DNA of 20,657 nt from Mesotaenium endlicherianum. Lineage: Eukaryota; Streptophyta; Zygnematophyceae; Zygnematales; Mesotaeniaceae. Position 1 is the stretch's first letter; every line of letters begins with the position of its first letter. The notes below the pieces were generated by a model, which saw only the letters and a list, made by a program, of their open reading frames with translations, searched no databases and was not told the origin of the DNA. The DNA is taken from the NCBI GenBank assembly GCA_009602735.1, contig WELA01005293.1:275534-296190 (forward strand), read 5' to 3'. Shown in pieces: positions 10,501 through 16,954 of the stretch. The position numbers were made by a program, and so were the translations under genes.

Positions 10501-10777
10501 TCCCTCCTCCCCATCCCTCTCACCCGTTCTTCCTTGCACTCCCTCACTCCCGCCGCCCCTCTCTCCCTCCCCCTCTCCCTCCCCCTCCCATTCAGCCTCT
10601 TTCTCCCTTCCCTTCTTCCCTTCCCTCCCCTTTCCCCCCTCCTTCCCCTCCCTCCTCCCTCTCTCTCCTACCATCTCCCCCTCCCCTTCTGCATCCCTCC
10701 CTCTCCCGCTCTCACCTGCGGTGGCGCATTCCGAACGAGAAGAAGAGCGCGTTCATGGCATCCGTCTCCACCGCCAT
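3021..10777 (-). CDS. S2P: Site-2 protease (membrane-bound transcription factor protease, M50 family), nine-exon gene
   Basis: Intramembrane zinc metalloprotease that makes the second cut in membrane-anchored transcription factors (SREBP and ATF6 in animals, bZIP factors in plants) in Golgi/ER membranes after the site-1 protease. Model on the minus strand: 10777-10716, 9411-9345, 8926-8810, 8240-8137, 7612-7465, 6743-6663, 5714-4647, 4292-3933, 3212-3021. The sum is 2199 nt, 732 residues plus stop, longer than the roughly 520 of human MBTPS2 because of disordered insertions. In order it shows an N-terminal TNxLFxSFG-like segment, a TM helix, a Gly/Pro-rich linker, VPGVNLP, HEAGH (zinc), FFPGAY, RIFCAGVWHN, LLPLLLLPLY, a PDZ-like domain, GYC and other Cys, CVVADL, YVGDV, VVERLLLY, FLLDG (third zinc ligand) and a final TM helix. 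All junctions are GT-AG and in phase, except that the donor after 3933 needs the ambiguous base 3931 to be A on the plus strand (T on the coding strand). The start Met is provisional: family members carry about 50 residues before this point. One conserved stretch (NxxP before LDG) is not in frame. Confidence 0.9.
3727..3855. repeat. Compound (GT)n-(GA)n microsatellite
   Basis: GGGT/GCGT variants pass into a pure (GT)n tract (about 3766-3796) and then a (GA)n tract (about 3798-3855). It lies in the S2P intron between the penultimate helix and the LDG exon. Three-frame open translations across it (poly-Ser-Leu, poly-Arg-Glu, poly-Thr-His) are artefacts. Confidence 0.95.
3933..4292 (-). CDS. S2P: S2P exon 8, after the Cys loop to the penultimate helix
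   Basis: Acceptor GTGCAG|AAT, 120 codons, phase 0. It reads NEVCVVADLPPGVLLVKLAF, a Pro/Ser-rich insert, then DDPFLVYVGDVATLG and VALPAVVERLLLYTFH. Human S2P has FCIIPSL, LYVGHPLHL and LPVVVETFVKYLIS in the same order. The exon ends one base before the ambiguous base 3931. If that base reads T on the coding strand, it creates a GT donor in phase 0, matching exon 9. Confidence 0.8.
4478..4520. repeat. (CA)n-(CG)n microsatellite
   Basis: About 12 CA units are followed by about 8 CG units, inside the S2P intron between exons 7 and 8. Confidence 0.95.
4647..5714 (-). CDS. S2P: S2P exon 7, PDZ-like domain and Cys-containing luminal loop
   Basis: Acceptor GTGCAG|GTG. The first 60 codons form the PDZ-like fold typical of S2P: VTGVPATSPF, then LRAGDVITALDDRRI and SGQDWVAAL, matching VGDLVTHLQDCPVTNVQDW of human S2P. 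The same frame stays open for 356 codons to a phase-0 donor, GGCAAG|GTGAGG. It contains VRGYCVGS (the family's GYC motif), SCANGELLFRVV and an AGACAGK end, joined by long Gly/Glu/Arg/Ala-rich disordered stretches, including a Glu-rich run near codon 270. It may be one large exon. Smaller exons are also possible: GTAAGG at 5527 with an acceptor before 5344 would be phase-compatible and would shorten the loop. Confidence 0.65.
6663..6743 (-). CDS. S2P: S2P exon 6, transmembrane helix
   Basis: Acceptor TTGCAG|GTC, donor ACT|GTGAGG, 27 codons, phase 0. It reads VCAGCQVVLVLLPLLLLPLY and then SRGSGLT. Joined to the end of exon 5 it gives WHNCVVCAGCQVVLVLLP, the same length and hydrophobic pattern as WHNFVLALLGILALVLLP in human S2P, ending in the conserved PxxLLPFY-type motif. 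Confidence 0.85.
7052..7135. repeat. (CCA)n and (CAG)n trinucleotide tract
   Basis: A run of CCA triplets passes into CAG-type triplets, within the S2P intron between exons 5 and 6. On the minus strand it can be read as poly-Gly, poly-Val or poly-Trp, but family alignment runs straight from exon 5 to exon 6 without it. I regard it as intronic. Confidence 0.8.
7465..7612 (-). CDS. S2P: S2P exon 5, FPGAY and FCAGVWHN segment
   Basis: The acceptor TGGCAG|C completes the split Ser codon. It then reads EGVRTQKVALFAALFFPGAY followed by VALCGEALDAL and RALRIFCAGVWHNCV. This aligns without gaps to human S2P around IIYPGAFVDLFTTHL and QQLRIFCAGIWHNFV, one of the most conserved parts of the eukaryotic family. 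The donor is GTT|GTGAGC, phase 0. A perfect TGCCACGTGGCA palindrome abuts the acceptor. Confidence 0.9.
8137..8240 (-). CDS. S2P: S2P exon 4, HEAGH zinc-binding active site
   Basis: Acceptor GGCAG|GTG. It reads VPGVNLPLSHMGYLFVGT and then an AAHEAGHALAAA helix, with HEAGH encoded at 8168-8154. In family M50 the two His bind the catalytic zinc and the Glu activates water. Human MBTPS2 has VPGINLP and HEIGH at the same spacing. The donor is GCCAG|GTCAGC and leaves two bases (AG) for the next exon. Confidence 0.9.
8810..8926 (-). CDS. S2P: S2P exon 3, Gly/Pro-rich linker
   Basis: Acceptor GGTCAG|GTT, donor GTG|GTATGC, 39 codons, phase 0 at both ends. It begins VLLWDASRGLVPLAP, passes through a run of seven glycines and a PSPAGTQQQ stretch, and ends RILTPV. 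Human S2P has a long poly-Ser insertion at exactly this place before VVVPGINLP, so a low-complexity loop here is a family habit. Confidence 0.7.
9234..9360. repeat. Imperfect direct duplication with 19-bp identical core
   Basis: GGGGCCTGTTCACACTCGG occurs at 9234-9252 and again at 9290-9308. Each copy is followed by a G-rich tract, CTAGG, an ACAGAC or GCAGACC element and a GCCAGCA end. The period is 56 bp. The right copy overlaps the 3' end of S2P exon 2, so the left copy is a decayed duplicate of that exon edge. Confidence 0.7.
9345..9411 (-). CDS. S2P: S2P exon 2, first transmembrane helix
   Basis: The acceptor GAGCAG|G supplies the single base that completes the AG left by exon 1 (Arg). 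It then reads ALRWWFGIGALLAALGMLASIL, one hydrophobic helix preceded by basic residues, matching the family's RxxRxLxxWFxxG helix. The donor is taken as CTG|GTCTGC, phase 0. The open frame runs on past it through a duplicated G/C-rich segment, so a later donor is possible. A CTG-rich tract (9440-9470) sits just upstream of the acceptor. Confidence 0.75.
9670..9860. repeat. CGCA/CACG-rich alternating purine-pyrimidine tract
   Basis: Tandem CACG/GCAC units (purest at 9772-9795) in a longer alternating purine-pyrimidine stretch, in S2P intron 1. Translations are Arg/Thr/His or Cys/Val/Ala-rich and carry no coding signal. Confidence 0.85.
10455..10712. repeat. Long polypyrimidine tract
   Basis: About 250 bases consist almost wholly of C and T on the plus strand. 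They end three bases inside the S2P intron that begins at the exon 1 donor. On the transcribed sense strand the tract is polypurine, at the 5' end of intron 1. Confidence 0.85.
10716..10777 (-). CDS. S2P: S2P exon 1 (first supported exon)
   Basis: Reads MAVETDAMNALFFSFGMRHR plus two bases. It aligns without gaps to the human MBTPS2 segment around WQTAVFNRAFYSWGRR (T, N, F, S, G conserved). The donor is CGCAG|GTGAGAG. The ATG at 10777-10775 has an in-frame TGA nine bases upstream, so it could be the start. An acceptor-like AAG just before 10781 would instead allow an upstream exon carrying the roughly 50 residues that other family members have here. I could not find that exon. Confidence 0.75.
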
Positions 10778-11010
10778 GTACCTTCACACCCTCAACATGA
10801 GCGGGAACCAGCGCACGCGCGTGCTCGTGTGTGTGTGTGTGTTTGTGTTTGTGTGTGTATTTTTGTGTGCGTGCGGGCGCATGCGTGTGTGCGTGCGTGT
10901 GCGCGTATGGGTGCACGCGCGTGTGGAGAGAGAGCTAACAAATTCCATGAGCTGGTGGGGGCTCTCCGGTAGCCGGGGGGGGCTCTGGGTGCACGCACAA
11001 AGACGGCGAT

Positions 11011-11022
11011 GCACGCATGCAT

Positions 11023-11053
<31 letters not shown>

Positions 11054-11056
11054 TGC
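11011..11056. repeat. (GCAC)n tetranucleotide repeat
   Basis: About ten tandem GCAC/GCAT units; the central stretch is perfect. Confidence 0.9.
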
Positions 11057-11518
11057 GGCAGCCGCTTCAGCAAACAAGGGAGCCCTGTCAGGCATGCATC
11101 TCATTCCGCATACGCTCATGAAAACATATACCAAAAACAGCCATGACATCCCATTACATATCTCATTACGTATCATATGACATACATTATCACATATCTT
11201 CCTATTGATATTATATGCTCACATAAACTAGTACACAGTATTCACGTCAGCTGCAGGCATCCCTGATGCGCATAAGGTGGGTACTGCGAGAGCTGAGCCG
11301 AGCGAGGGAGGGCCATACCCGAAGAGCACAGTGACGTCGAAAGGCCACCTACCTCCCCCTCCTCTTCCTCCCCCCCATCCTACTCTATCTCTCTCTCCCC
11401 TCCCGCCGCGGGTCCTTCTTGCTGCTGCTGCTCCTGCTGCTGCCGGAGGGGGTGTGAGTGTCAGCCCAGAAAGGGGAGATCGGTGCGATCTATGACTGCG
11501 CAGCATCCACTGTGGGGC

Positions 11519-11674
11519 CAGAAGCAGAGGGGAGGAAGAAAGAGATTGGGAGATTGAGAGAGTGGAGAAAGGGAGGGGAAGGATGAGGGGGAGGGGGAGA
11601 AGGAGTTCTCAAGGGAAAGGGAGAGGGGGAGGCGGGTGGGAAGGGACAGGGAGAGGGAGAGGGAGAGGGAGGAG
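11519..11674. repeat. Purine-rich (GA/GGGAGA) tract
   Basis: About 155 bases almost entirely of G and A, with GGGAGA units at the right end. It mirrors in composition the pyrimidine tract at 10455-10712. Confidence 0.8.
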
Positions 11675-12216
11675 CCATACACGCAGTGATTGCTAGTGGC
11701 ACAAGCTCAGAGCCAATCAACTTTGCAAAATGAGTTTGCGAATTGAGTTTGCAAATCGAGTCGGGTGAAGGCTATTGAAGAGCCTCGCTTGTGCCATGTG
11801 TCGCGAAGGTAGGGGTCCTCCGCACAGCTCCTGTGCTCGTAAAAAGGCTGTGTCACCCGCGCCTGAGCTCTGGGTCTGACCTTCCTGAATCCCAACTTTT
11901 AAACCCCAACTTGCGACGGGCTCTGAGATCAAGGGGCTCCTGAGATATTCCGAAACCTTGCTGGCTCAGCTTCCAGAGCTTTAGGGTTTGAAAGGTTTGC
12001 CTTGGAGATAGGTACGCAGGGAAGCAGAAGGAACGGTAGCTGGTGCATGCCCTTGCACACGCGCATGCCCGAGGCTCTCATACTTCAGGGCTAAGTCCCC
12101 TGGAGACCCTAATTCCTGCACTGCTGACAAGCTTCTTGGTAGTGGAGAAGGCATGGCCCGTCACTTGTTGACTTGTGCCGACTCTTTCTTGCGCTTGGAT
12201 GCATTGCGGGTATTGT

Positions 12217-12342
12217 TAATGATATTATAATTTCTATTACTATTATTAGTTATAGTAGTAGTAGTGGTTGCATTAACATTAATCTTACTATTAATATATT
12301 ATTACTTGAAAATTACTATTACTATTATTATTATTTGAAAAT
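12217..12342. repeat. AT-rich trinucleotide (ATT/AGT) tract
   Basis: Interrupted ATT, ACT and AGT triplets. It is the most AT-rich stretch of an otherwise GC-rich window. Confidence 0.75.
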
Positions 12343-12504
12343 CAAGGTACGTGTCTATGTACGCAGGCCCATTTACATATGTGTGTCTCAATGGATGCTG
12401 GTCGGTTTACATAGTGTATGTGTCCGCATACTAGGCACAATTGACATTGTGCATGCAGCAGTGTGTGGACATTGATTGTATGCAAAGCGTACTCGTCAAA
12501 TGTA

Positions 12505-12715
12505 CTTGTGTGTGCATGCGTGTGTACGCGTGCAACTGTGTGTGCGTGCGTGTGCATTTGCGTGTGTGCCTGTGTGTGCATACGTGTGTGTGCATGTGTG
12601 TGCATATGTGTGTGTGCTTGCATGTGTGTGTGTGTGTGGTGTGCGCATGTGTGAGTGCATGTTTGTGTGTGTGCAAGTGTGTGTGCATGTGTGTGTGTGT
12701 GAGAAAGAGAGAGAG
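12505..12715. repeat. Interrupted (GT)n tract
   Basis: About 210 bases of GTGTGT with GC and CAT interruptions, ending in a short GAGA run. Confidence 0.9.
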
Positions 12716-13064
12716 GCAGTCGGTGTGTGGCATGTGTGTGCGTGCCTGTGCATCTGCCTGTATACATAGAAACCAAAGAACAATTCTCTCACATATACAA
12801 GAAAGAGCGCACAATATTACGAATGGAGACGCAATCCTAGAGCCGCCAAGTGTGCAGCACAGAAGGCAGGCAGAGCTACCTGATTGGCCAAGTAGTGCGT
12901 CGCGACGGCAGCTGTCCAAAAGGCCACCAGCCCAAGGCCAGCGGTCTGCAGCCCCATTGCTAAGTTACAATAGCGTGAAGGGGAGCAGCAGCTGCAGCAG
13001 CAACGGAGCTGGCATGCTCGTTACTGAGCCGGAGTTGCAGTAACGGGTAATCTCACTTCCCTGT

Positions 13065-13131
13065 ACGTGTATGTTTGCGCATGCGCGAGTGTCAGTGTGT
13101 GTGTGAGCGTGTGCGTGTGTGCGTGCGTGTG

Positions 13132-13162
<31 letters not shown>

Positions 13163-13230
13163 ATGTGTAGGTGCATCTGCGGGTGCGCGTGTGTTTTTGT
13201 GTCTGCGTGTATATGTGCTTGTGTGGATGT
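13065..13230. repeat. Interrupted (GT)n tract
   Basis: A second GT-rich block, with a pure core around 13129-13166 and GTGC variants on both sides. Confidence 0.9.
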
Positions 13231-13290
13231 TTCACTGTTACCATCCCAGTGAGAAGGCGCGCTTGCTTTCCAAACATGAGATGAATGTAA

Positions 13291-14339
13291 AATGCAGTTT
13301 TGGACTACTGTAACTTATTCAGTGCCAACGAAGACTAGGTCAAAGCATAGACGCCGAGCGTCCCGGACCTTATAAGTCTCCCGAACTAAATATCTGTCGC
13401 TTCTTTGCTACATTGAAATCTTCTGTGACAAGAACTTTCTGCACTCCTTTGAACCAAATTGACCTGCTCACGTAATATTTGTTAGTCCTAGTGGAGCATG
13501 CAGTGTGTACAATCTTTACTTACATGCACACCATTTTGAATCTCGGACTCTCGTTGTGGTGAATTGTGGTGCACATTGGTGCACATTCCTCCTCCTTGTG
13601 AGACTCGTTGACTTCACCATTCACCTCTTTGATTGAGTTGACTTTGACCGCAAAAGAAGGCGGCTGATACAAAGTTCACTCGACTCAATCGTACCCCTTT
13701 GTACGTACAATCTAAAAGGTTCCAGCTTGTACTTTCTTGTACAAACTCCAGCGTTTTGTCATAGCATTGCCAGTCATCGCACAGCCGGAACGTCCCTACC
13801 ACGTCCCCACTGACTCCCCAGAACAGGTTGGCCAAAACTGTCTCCGGTTTTCGAGGAGCATTCCAAATTCCGGATGGGCGAAGATGGAAGACAGATTGAG
13901 GGCAATTGAGGGCCACTTTTGAAACTCGACTGAAGATTGCTCATTACAGAAGCGGGAGTTAAATTAACATTTTCAAGTTTGATCTGGAGGTCAGGGGATA
14001 TATAACTGACTCGAAACTGGTCATCTGATCGTGTTCCAAATCGAGAACAGCTTATCAGCTGCGGTTCCGTATTGGGGTCTCGGACCATTTTCGACTTGCT
14101 GTTTTAATGTTCGTATAGGATTTGCCCTGCAATAGTCCCTCCTGGTCACTCTAGAAAGGGAAGCAACTCCAGTTTCCAAGTTGAGCTGCCAAATGCAGTC
14201 AATGTGGTCAAATAAGTCAAAGGTGGAACTCCCTTGTTACCTTTGGTTGCCTTTGGTACCTTCTGTTCTGTAATTCACTGAAGTCCCCTCAATTTTCAAG
14301 TACCTCCATCCGCAAACCGTGATGCAGATCTCAACGCGT
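13291..14339. other. AT-richer stretch, no supported gene
   Basis: Composition changes here to near-balanced AT/GC, and the GCCANNTGGC motif is absent. A 100-codon minus-strand open frame (13916-13614) with a DDWQCYDKTLEF stretch is the best-looking one, but it matches no family I know. The block could be old decayed mobile DNA; I see no terminal repeats or conserved enzyme motif to support that. Confidence 0.4.
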
Positions 14340-15340
14340 ACGCCTGCTTGGAGGATTGCGTGCCCCGGAAAGGAGCATTTTGCGTGCCCCCAAATTAAGA
14401 GCATTTTGCGTGCTTCCTCTCAACAAAGCATTCTGCGTGGCCCCAAACATTTGATTAAGCTGCTTTTGCGTTAATGGGTGGTATTGTGCCCCCAAGAGAA
14501 TTATTACTGTTGTGTGCCCAATTAAAGAGGAGGTTGCGTGCCCTCCATAATTGGAATCTAGAAGCATTCTGCATGTCCCCGGATCGATGAGTTTGCATTC
14601 TCCGGTACGTCTCCATTTCCTCGTCTCCAACTAACGAACCGCATTTTTCCGTGCCGTGTAAAGCGCCAGGGTAATTCTTGTGCCCCTCATATGTGATCGT
14701 GCGTGCCCCCTTTAATATTATCTTACGGTGCCCCACGGTGCCCCTTTGATATTATCTTACGTGCCCCCTTTGATATTATCTTACGTGCCCCCTTTGACAT
14801 TATCTTGCGTGCCCCCTTTGAGAGCATTTTGAAGAAAACTTTCTCTTCAGGAAGGCAGTTTGTGATGCCCAAAATGGAATCAAATGCTTTCGTGCCTCCT
14901 CTAAGAAGAGCATTTTGCGTGCCTTGTATAGCGAATATGTTTTTGCGTGCCCCCCAAAGAGCATGTTGCGTGCCCACGAAAAGAGCGTTTTTAGTGGACT
15001 TCGAGTGGATATTTGATGCCCTCGGAAAGATGACTGTTGCGTACCTCCGCGTCCTTTCAAAGAGGATTCTGCGCACTTTTGCGTGCCCCTTGAGAAGGCA
15101 TCTTGCATGCGTGCGCTTTCAAACTTGATTACCTCTATGCGTGCGTGCAATTCAAACTAAATAGCATGTTGCGGGGGCCCCTCCGAAGCCGATTTTGCGT
15201 GCCCCTTTGAAATCAATTCTGCGTGCCCCTTTAAAATTAAGTCTGCGTGCCCCTAGACGGGCCTTTTTGCGTGCTCTTGAAACAACGAGATTTGCACGAC
15301 CCTTGATAAGCGATTTGTGTGCCCGGCCTCCGACGAACAT
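14340..15340. repeat. Degenerate interspersed repeat array, TTGCGTGCCCC core
   Basis: Roughly thirty copies of a core TTGCGTGCCCCY, each followed by a short A/T-rich spacer such as TTTGAGAGCATT or TTTGATATTATC, occur over 1 kb. Most units are 24-40 bases. The best-preserved part (about 14702-14820) is a near-perfect 24-bp tandem, GTGCCCCCTTTGATATTATC plus TTAC. Minus-strand frames through it give repeated GARK/GHAK peptides that simply reflect the repeat. Confidence 0.85.
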
Positions 15341-15390
15341 GCAAATTAAAATGTTGCTTTAAGAACCAGTTTGTATCCCCAGCGACAGAG

Positions 15391-15426
15391 AGTTCGATCA
15401 AGTTTGATCAAGTTTGATCAAGTTTA
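15391..15426. repeat. Short 10-bp tandem repeat
   Basis: About 3.5 copies of GATCAAGTTT in a row. Confidence 0.9.
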
Positions 15427-15862
15427 AATTGTTTGCTCACATCTTTGACGATAATTGCTGATTTTCTCAAAGTAAGGAATGGCACCGACCGTGCCTAGAC
15501 ACCAATGTTACAGACCATTAAGAAGTGTGCTTGGCATTTCTTATTATTCACCTCTTCGGAGATAATATGGGCACTGGAAACAGCTGAGGAATTCACTGCG
15601 AGAACTTGATGCTGTAACGAGCTGCGACGTACTGAACGACTCTACTGGCCGAGGTTGAATTTGTGAGAAGGCCAAGAATATTCCGAACTAAGTATTAGAA
15701 CCTTCTGAAGTGCTCATACATGGAGTTTGATCGGACGTGCCTAGACTTCATGTTCTAGTTTGATTGCTACCCAAGCTCAAATGCTCGTGCGGGTCACATT
15801 TTTGAGAACGAGGGAGTCTGGGAGGGTCTGTTAATGGGTTAGCCTGCAGCACAGAAATAGCC

Positions 15863-16249
15863 ATGTCTGCAGCAGATGGGATACGCAGCATAAGGTCCAG
15901 TTGTTACACATCTCTGGATTTCGCCAAAATTGTGCAGCTCGTGATACAAAGAGAAGTGTCTGAAGAAGAGAAGCTTTGGAGCGACTATCGTGGCCGCAGA
16001 GCTAGCAATGTCGATGACGATGGCGTGCACGAAAGGGACAGCTCATGGAGAGAGTGGCCAGCTGATGACGACCTGGAGGGCGCAGAAGATGAATGCAATC
16101 TCTTTGAATCTGTCCCCGAGGTCCGTGCTGACATCCTTTTTCCAAGAAACAATAGCCCCAGAGTTTCTGCGTGTCTTATGAGCAAAGTGCTTCAGATGCC
16201 TTCGAGGCGGCATCAGAGGAGCCATCAGAGGAGTCTCTCTGATGTATGA
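15863..16249 (+). CDS. Unassigned 128-codon ORF
   Basis: I do not recognise this frame. It starts MSAADGIRSIRSSCYTSLDF and has a charged middle with DDDLEGAEDE and a basic tail (SRRHQRSHQRSLSDV). There is no signal peptide, membrane helix or known catalytic motif. Its amino-acid make-up is more protein-like than that of the neighbouring repeat frames. Overlapping open frames on the opposite strand (16439-16176, 16030-15839) are similarly plausible, so the coding strand is not settled. It could be an exon fragment, a relic of a mobile element or chance. Confidence 0.25.
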   Translation: MSAADGIRSIRSSCYTSLDFAKIVQLVIQREVSEEEKLWSDYRGRRASNVDDDGVHERDSSWREWPADDDLEGAEDECNLFESVPEVRADILFPRNNSPRVSACLMSKVLQMPSRRHQRSHQRSLSDV

Positions 16250-16484
16250 CTCTGGAATGCTGAACTCGTTCGATTCCTAGGGTAGACGCCTGACTCATGA
16301 CTTCTATATATTCCTCCACCAGGTGTCCTAAGAAGTTTGGCTCAGGGAATTTTCCTGGTGCTGAACTCCTGTGCTTCCAGCTGAAACAACCCATGGCTTC
16401 CAAAATCCCCTCCATGGCAGTCTTTGAAAAGTCAGCCATTGCCGGCAGCAGTTGCTCCAGAGGCTATCACTCTTGTGAGGTGTC

Positions 16485-16715
16485 AGTGGAACCAGACTGG
16501 TAGGGTCCGTTTCACACCTGAGGAGAGAGTGTGGATTTGTCAAGCTGCAGAGGGAGAGGTGGTCTAGTGAAACCAGACTGAGAGGGTTTCGTTCACACTT
16601 GAGCAGTTAGTTGAGTGTTGTAAATCTGCAGGAGAGGGTGGCTCTCTGGGTCCCTTTCACACCTTAGCGTAAAAGTGGGGTGCTGCATTTTGCAGGAGGA
16701 GAGGGTGGTTCTGTG
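16485..16715. repeat. Degenerate tandem repeat, about 81 bp unit, 2.7 copies
   Basis: Units begin at 16485 and 16566 with AGTGRAACCAGACTG and share GGGTYYSTTTCACACYT followed by YTGCAGRRGGAGAGGGTGG. A third, shorter unit (about 16647 on) keeps the GGGTCCCTTTCACACCTT and TTTTGCAGGAGGAGAGGGTGG parts. The third unit runs into the first supported INTS2 exon, whose acceptor would be its TTTTGCAG. Confidence 0.7.
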
Positions 16716-16954
16716 CTTGCTGGCGCTGCGGAGGCAGGCCCGAGCATTTGCCATCCCCTGGGGGGGGGCTCGGGGGACAAGGCAAGGGCAGGCAGCAGCA
16801 GGCTGGGGAGGATTGGCCTCGGTCCTAAGACTGCCAGCTGGCGCAGAATTTGAGGGCGAGGAAGGCAGCCTGTTTGCTGACGCGGCATGCCTGCCAGAGC
16901 TTCTTGTCATCCTCCCATTGGCTGCTCAGCGCTGTCCTTCCCTGGTCACCCCAG
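16696..16954 (+). CDS. INTS2: INTS2 exon (first supported)
   Basis: Read from a TTTTGCAG|GAGGAG acceptor, giving QEERVVLCLLALRRQARAF-type sequence, then through a Gly/Arg-rich stretch to EFEGEEGSLFADAACLPELL and LAAQRCPSLVTP. The donor is CCAG|GTCAAA, phase 1. The second half aligns without gaps to human INTS2 from EFFFKSSELF to LPSLLP. The first half is less sure: an alternative acceptor, GGCGCAG|AA at 16845-16846, directly after a GCCAGCTGGC palindrome, would start the exon at 16847. Confidence 0.55.

Larger units (their letters stand above)
10782..13290. other. Spacer between the divergent S2P and INTS2 genes, simple-repeat rich
   Basis: No gene is supported. It holds GT/GTGC repeats (10827-10922), GCAC repeats (11011-11056), a purine-rich tract (11519-11674), an ATT/AGT-rich AT stretch (about 12217-12342) and two long GT-rich tracts (12505-12715 and 13065-13230). 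Long open frames on both strands in these tracts (poly-Cys-Val on one strand, poly-His-Thr on the other) come from the repeats. Any S2P promoter should lie near 10.8-11.3 kb, but I see no distinctive core element. Confidence 0.6.

Noticed and set aside
12342..12919. Long His/Thr-rich and Cys/Val-rich open frames on both strands
   Set aside because: They are translations of the interrupted GT/CA microsatellite, open in several frames at once.
13614..13916. 100-codon minus-strand frame as a retroelement fragment
   Set aside because: There is no conserved enzyme motif, terminal repeat or target-site duplication, so the idea has no support.
14723..15150. Minus-strand frames with repeated GARK/GHAK peptides
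   Set aside because: The peptide repeat follows directly from the GCGTGCCCC DNA repeat. Frames shift between units and no start or neighbouring exon supports a gene.
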